Both the position numbers and the translations under genes were made by a program. A stretch of 7,449 nt of DNA. Source: Halanaerobiaceae bacterium (GTDB lineage: Bacteria > Bacillota > Halanaerobiia > Halanaerobiales > Halarsenatibacteraceae). The notes under the pieces were generated by a model that was given only the letters and a program-made list of their open reading frames with translations, ran no database searches and was not told the origin of the DNA. The stretch spans positions 1 to 7,449 of the forward strand of contig PWHA01000222.1 of assembly GCA_003554685.1 (NCBI GenBank), in the 5' to 3' direction. Positions within the stretch are counted from its first letter, which is position 1; the number at the start of each line of letters is the position of its first letter. This document shows, one piece after another, positions 4,990-7,449 of this stretch.

Positions 4990-5875
4990 TTTTTTCTGCC
5001 TCCCGACCGTAGTATTTCATAAATGCCTGCTCCAGATTCTGATTCAGCACATCCAGGCCTTTCACGCTGCATTTTGTTAGGACCCGGATAAACTCATCAT
5101 AATTTGAACTGATAATGATCTCTACCTGATTTCCTGTTATTCTGGAAATTTCCAGATTGCTGTTCTGTAATAGTTCAACTTCACCGGAAGAAACAACGGT
5201 CACAATAAAGGCCTTTCTCTGGGCAGCTTTTAGGGAATTGACATCCTCTAAAGCTACCAGCCTTCCTTCACGAATTACCCCGGCTCGGTCAGAGGTGCGT
5301 TCAACTTCCTCAAAGCTATGTGAGGACATTAAAATCGTTTTGCCGCGTTTTTTTTCTTCCAGAATAAGCTCAATAAATGTTTTTTGCATTAAAGGATCCA
5401 GACCGCTGGTTGGTTCATCGAGAATATAAATTTCGGGGTCATGCATAAAAGCAGCAGTGAGAGCTACTTTTTGCTTCATTCCCTTGGACATTTTGCTTAT
5501 TTTTGGTTTTACATCCAGTTCAAATCTGGTTACAAGCTCAGCTGTTCGTGATTTAGCCTGTTTTCTCATCTGACTGATAAAATCAAGAAACTGTTTGCCG
5601 GTCATATTATTAAAAAAAGCAATTTCTCCTGGTATATAACCAACAAATTTTTGTATTTCTTCTGCCTGAAGGCGGGTATCCATGCCCCTGATTAAACACC
5701 TTCCCTGATCAACATTGGTAAACCCCATTAACTGACGGATAGTGGTTGTTTTTCCAGCTCCATTGGGACCTAAATAACCAAAAACCTCTCCCTGATCAAC
5801 ACTAAAAGATATATCAAAAATTCCCTTTCCACTTTTATAAGTCTTGGTAACATTTTCAACCTGAATAATTGACAT
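4982..5875 (-). CDS. ABC-2 type exporter, ATP-binding subunit
   Basis: 297-residue ATPase that powers the permease encoded just downstream. Motifs in order: Walker A GPNGAGKTT (36-44), signature MSKGMKQKVAL (129-139) in place of LSGGQ, Walker B IYILDEPTSGLDP (149-161) with catalytic Glu154, and the H-loop SSH (184-186). The Q-loop position, normally a Gln after YLP, reads YIPGE (80-84); I recall a GE variant from a subset of ABC-2 exporters. The C-terminal 80 residues (about 218-297) form a small extra domain like that of multidrug-type exporters. ATG 5875 is preceded by GGAGGTGA (5887-5880), an excellent ribosome binding site. The gene starts 17 bp after tetR and overlaps the permease by 8 bp, so all three are one transcript. 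Confidence 0.93.
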   Translation of the reverse strand: MSIIQVENVTKTYKSGKGIFDISFSVDQGEVFGYLGPNGAGKTTTIRQLMGFTNVDQGRCLIRGMDTRLQAEEIQKFVGYIPGEIAFFNNMTGKQFLDFISQMRKQAKSRTAELVTRFELDVKPKISKMSKGMKQKVALTAAFMHDPEIYILDEPTSGLDPLMQKTFIELILEEKKRGKTILMSSHSFEEVERTSDRAGVIREGRLVALEDVNSLKAAQRKAFIVTVVSSGEVELLQNSNLEISRITGNQVEIIISSNYDEFIRVLTKCSVKGLDVLNQNLEQAFMKYYGREAEKNE

Positions 5876-5892
5876 GCCGTCACCTCCGCTTT

Positions 5893-6519
5893 TTAACTGT
5901 GTTTCTTTAAACCATTTTTAATAAAATAGAGCATTTTATCAATTATTTCCATTTCATTCGCAAAATTTTCAGGAAAAATTTTATTATCCTTATAAATAAT
6001 ATCTACTAGTGAATGGTGGAGGCCGGTTAACAATCTAGCAATCAGCTCTACATCTATTTCTTGGTCAATCTCTCCATTATTTTGACCCTTTAATAATAAG
6101 TTTTTAAAATAATCTGTGCTTTTATCCTTCTGGTCCTGCCAGATTTCCTGCTGAAGCTCTTTATTATTCAATAACTTATTACCTATGGCTACCAGTCGGG
6201 AATTTTCTTTAGCAAATTTCATTCCGCTTAAATAGGTTTCGCGAAGGATCTCAAAAAAACTATAATCTTCTTCATTCCTCATAATATCCTGATTAATATA
6301 ATTAATTTTTTTTGTTGCGGTTTGATCTATTATATATTTAAATAAATCTTTTTTATCTTCAAAATACTGATAATAGCTACCGATGGAAATGCCGGCATTT
6401 TTTGCAACTGCAGTGACTCTTGCTTTGTGGTATGAATGGGCGGCAAACTCATCGATGGCAGCTTCTATGATTCTTTTTTGTTTGTCTTGAGGTAAATTAT
6501 AAAAGGTGTCCTTGGGCAT
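5893..6519 (-). CDS. TetR/AcrR-family transcriptional repressor
   Basis: 208-residue one-component regulator. The N-terminal DNA-binding domain (about 13-62) includes KRIIEAAIDEFA (15-26), the helix-turn-helix ARVTAVAKNAGISIGSYYQY (33-52) and the following FEDKKDLF, all typical of TetR proteins. The remainder (about 65-208) is the variable ligand-binding and dimerisation part and does not reveal the inducer. The start at 6519 has AAGGGG (6534-6529) 9 bases upstream. It is the first gene of the operon with the ABC exporter, so it probably represses itself and the exporter through the 26-bp palindrome overlapping its promoter and is released by an exported compound. The coding sequence is strikingly A+T-rich (for example 11 G+C in 60 bases at 5941-6000) compared with trpS. 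Confidence 0.92.
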   Translation of the reverse strand: MPKDTFYNLPQDKQKRIIEAAIDEFAAHSYHKARVTAVAKNAGISIGSYYQYFEDKKDLFKYIIDQTATKKINYINQDIMRNEEDYSFFEILRETYLSGMKFAKENSRLVAIGNKLLNNKELQQEIWQDQKDKSTDYFKNLLLKGQNNGEIDQEIDVELIARLLTGLHHSLVDIIYKDNKIFPENFANEMEIIDKMLYFIKNGLKKHS

Positions 6520-6550
6520 ATATTATTTCCCCTTCTGTATATCTATTAAC

Positions 6551-6585
6551 TAGAGATCTTTTAGAGATCTTTTGAATATAGATCT
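6551..6585. repeat. Tandem 11-bp repeat with AGATCT boxes in the tetR leader
   Basis: TAGAGATCTTT occurs twice back to back (6551-6561 and 6562-6572), and a third AGATCTTT lies at 6580-6587. The three palindromic AGATCT cores (6554, 6565, 6580) are 11 and 15 bases apart, about one and one-and-a-half helical turns. They lie between the predicted tetR transcription start and its ribosome binding site. They may be a secondary protein-binding site or simple slippage. Confidence 0.6.
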
Positions 6586-6600
6586 TTGATTATATTAAAT

Positions 6601-6626
6601 ATATGAATATGAATTCATGTTCATAT
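6601..6626. promoter_or_regulatory. Probable TetR operator (26-bp palindrome)
   Basis: Half sites ATATGAATATGAA (6601-6613) and TTCATGTTCATAT (6614-6626) are inverted copies differing at one position. The palindrome overlaps the last two bases of the tetR -10 box and the predicted start of transcription near 6618. This is the size and place expected for an autoregulating TetR dimer operator. The bound protein is inferred from position, not shown. Confidence 0.72.
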
Positions 6627-6653
6627 TATATATTACATTTTTTTAACTGTCAA
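6625..6653 (-). promoter_or_regulatory. Consensus sigma-70 promoter of the tetR-ABC operon
   Basis: On the minus strand an exact TTGACA (6653-6648), a 17-base spacer and an exact TATAAT (6630-6625) make a full-consensus promoter. Such a strong promoter makes sense if it is normally held off by the repressor bound at the overlapping palindrome 6601-6626. Confidence 0.85.
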
Positions 6654-6675
6654 GATAACCGGATAGAATTTTTTT

Positions 6676-6699
6676 CTGCGCATATTGACAGGTGCGCAG
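6676..6699. promoter_or_regulatory. Inverted repeat framing the -35 box of the right-hand gene
   Basis: CTGCGCA (6676-6682) and TGCGCAG (6693-6699) are perfect 7-base inverted copies separated by 10 bases that contain the TTGACA box. Arm centres are 17 bases apart. It is unlike the A+T-rich palindrome at the tetR promoter, so a different regulator, or none, would be involved. Confidence 0.5.
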
Positions 6700-6713
6700 T
6701 AGAATTGTATACT
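6685..6713 (+). promoter_or_regulatory. Sigma-70 promoter for the secreted protein gene
   Basis: An exact TTGACA (6685-6690), a 17-base spacer and TATACT (6708-6713, 5 of 6) point toward the gene at 6948. Transcription would begin near 6720. The -35 box is 31 bases from the divergent tetR -35 box, so factors bound between them could affect both. Confidence 0.68.
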
Positions 6714-6719
6714 TACGGT

Positions 6720-6947
6720 ATAATTTGATATTTATAAAAAATAATTGCTCTAAAAAATGCAATTCTCTGTTAAATTTTATCGGGATTATTGCCATGCCAG
6801 TGATTATAACTGGGACATTTCATCAACTTCGATTTAATGCAATGTAAATAGATATCAAAAAAATTGCAAGCAACTGTTATGTATCAAGACAACTATAATT
6901 TTGCCTGAGGTACAGACTAACTTTAAATGGCTATGAGGTGAGGTCAA
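6720..6947 (+). other. Leader of the secreted protein gene, about 228 nt
   Basis: A+T-rich non-coding stretch between the predicted transcription start and the GTG start. Two small inverted repeats are visible: AATTGC (6743-6748) with GCAATT (6759-6764), loop 10; and CCAGT (6797-6801) with ACTGG (6809-6813), loop 7. An isolated TATAAT at 6894-6899 has no acceptable -35 box at 16-18 bases. No known riboswitch was recognised. It ends in the strong ribosome binding site GAGGTGAGG (6935-6943). Confidence 0.4.
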
Positions 6948-7449
6948 GTGAAAGAAAAAATAAAAGTGTCTTTTATCATTATATTTTTATTGTTTTTCAC
7001 AATCTTAAGTCCTGCTGTTCAGACTAACGATCTTTATAGCCCGGTTAATTATGAAGGTCTGCCAGCAGGAGTTTATGCTCAGATAACTCCGGAAGTAGAG
7101 CTTCTAGCCGGTGTGTTATCACAAACAACCTGGATAGAGCGAAAAGGAGTGGGGCCGGAGGGTGACGGCAATCAGTACTTTCAGGATCTCCAGAACTTTA
7201 TTGCAGACTATAAAGAACATGAGGCTGTAAAAATTGCTCAGCAATTGACCAATAGAGGATTCACCTTTGATGCCCCTCTTGGTTTTTTAATAACCCTGGG
7301 TCCCCTTCCAGAGCTTGAACCTAAAGCTGATTTTAGCGATTATCTAACAGGCAGAGCAGAACCAAACAATTTTATCAGCAGGTTGTTAGGTTCAGATGGT
7401 CAGAAGATTTTAGAGAATTTCCGATTGGCCTTAATTGATCTGGCCGAGA
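6948..7449 (+). CDS. Secreted protein, DUF4932-like, N-terminal part (cut by window edge)
   Basis: First 167 residues of a protein that continues past the right edge. Residues 1-25 (two Lys-rich charges, then a run of Phe/Ile/Leu ending near SPAVQT) are a clear signal peptide, with no lipobox Cys, so export to the outside or cell wall is expected. The mature part has ITPEVELLAGVLSQTTW (46-62), NQYFQDLQNFIADYKEHEAV (75-94) and NRGFTFDAPLGFLITLG (102-118). This order (ELL helix, YF..F..YK.H segment, then a Phe/Tyr-rich segment) recalls the DUF4932 family of extracytoplasmic proteins of unknown function; that match is from memory and moderate. No HExxH or other catalytic motif is in the visible part. 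GTG at 6948 is chosen because GAGGTGAGG precedes it, and the upstream in-frame ATGs (6927, 6933) run into a TGA at 6939-6941. Confidence 0.75.
   Translation, partial: MKEKIKVSFIIIFLLFFTILSPAVQTNDLYSPVNYEGLPAGVYAQITPEVELLAGVLSQTTWIERKGVGPEGDGNQYFQDLQNFIADYKEHEAVKIAQQLTNRGFTFDAPLGFLITLGPLPELEPKADFSDYLTGRAEPNNFISRLLGSDGQKILENFRLALIDLAE

Noticed and set aside
6757..6837. 26-codon ORF (ATG at 6757) in the leader of the secreted protein gene
   Set aside because: No ribosome binding site precedes the ATG (the sequence is A-rich with no GGAG), and composition is unremarkable.
6894..6899. TATAAT as a proximal promoter for the secreted protein gene
   Set aside because: The hexamers 16-18 bases upstream (around 6870-6877) bear no resemblance to TTGACA and there is no TGn extension.

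Overview
The window looks like chromosomal DNA from a low-to-moderate G+C, anaerobic Firmicute-type bacterium. The reasons are strong purine-rich ribosome binding sites (AAGGAGG, GGAGGTGA, GAGGTGAGG), TTG and GTG starts, textbook sigma-70 promoters (three exact TTGACA boxes with 17-18 bp spacers are listed) and the gene families present. The mix of A+T-rich regulatory DNA and fairly G+C-rich housekeeping codons reminds me of Halanaerobiales, but that placement is inference. No phage, IS, CRISPR, rRNA or tRNA features were seen.

Layout. (1) Positions 1-722, minus strand: N-terminal 240 codons of a heavy-metal P1B-type ATPase with one CxxC metal-binding domain, cut by the window edge. (2) 723-1437: a 715-bp gene-free divergent region. 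It holds a minus-strand promoter for the ATPase, a plus-strand promoter for the next operon, a 253-bp array of about sixteen degenerate 16-bp repeats that runs into the ATPase start codon, a 23-bp direct repeat, and a 35-bp-period duplication of a complete ribosome binding site plus TTG start. (3) 1438-3897, plus strand: a YibE/F-family membrane protein followed after 51 bp by trpS (tryptophanyl-tRNA synthetase). (4) 3898-4188: five 47-bp-period tandem repeats directly after the trpS stop, then a probable terminator between the convergent operons. (5) 4189-6519, minus strand: a compact operon tetR - ABC ATPase - ABC-2 permease. (6) 6520-6947: divergent regulatory region with a consensus tetR promoter overlapped by a near-perfect 26-bp palindrome, and a plus-strand promoter framed by a separate inverted repeat. 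(7) 6948-7449, plus strand: start of a secreted protein with DUF4932-like features, cut by the right edge.

How the genes work together. The clearest unit is tetR-ABC: an autoregulated repressor controlling a two-gene ABC-2 exporter, a common arrangement for drug, lipid or peptide export or self-protection. YibE/F and trpS are probably co-transcribed but have no known functional link. The metal ATPase is an independent unit with its own long leader.

The genes are mostly recognisable families. The least explained material is non-coding: three tandem or duplicated arrays of unrelated period (16, 35 and 47 bp) lie at gene boundaries within about 3.4 kb. The 16-bp array in front of the ATPase and the 47-bp array behind trpS are the best candidates for something undescribed. 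I did not find convincing evidence of a wholly new multi-gene system.
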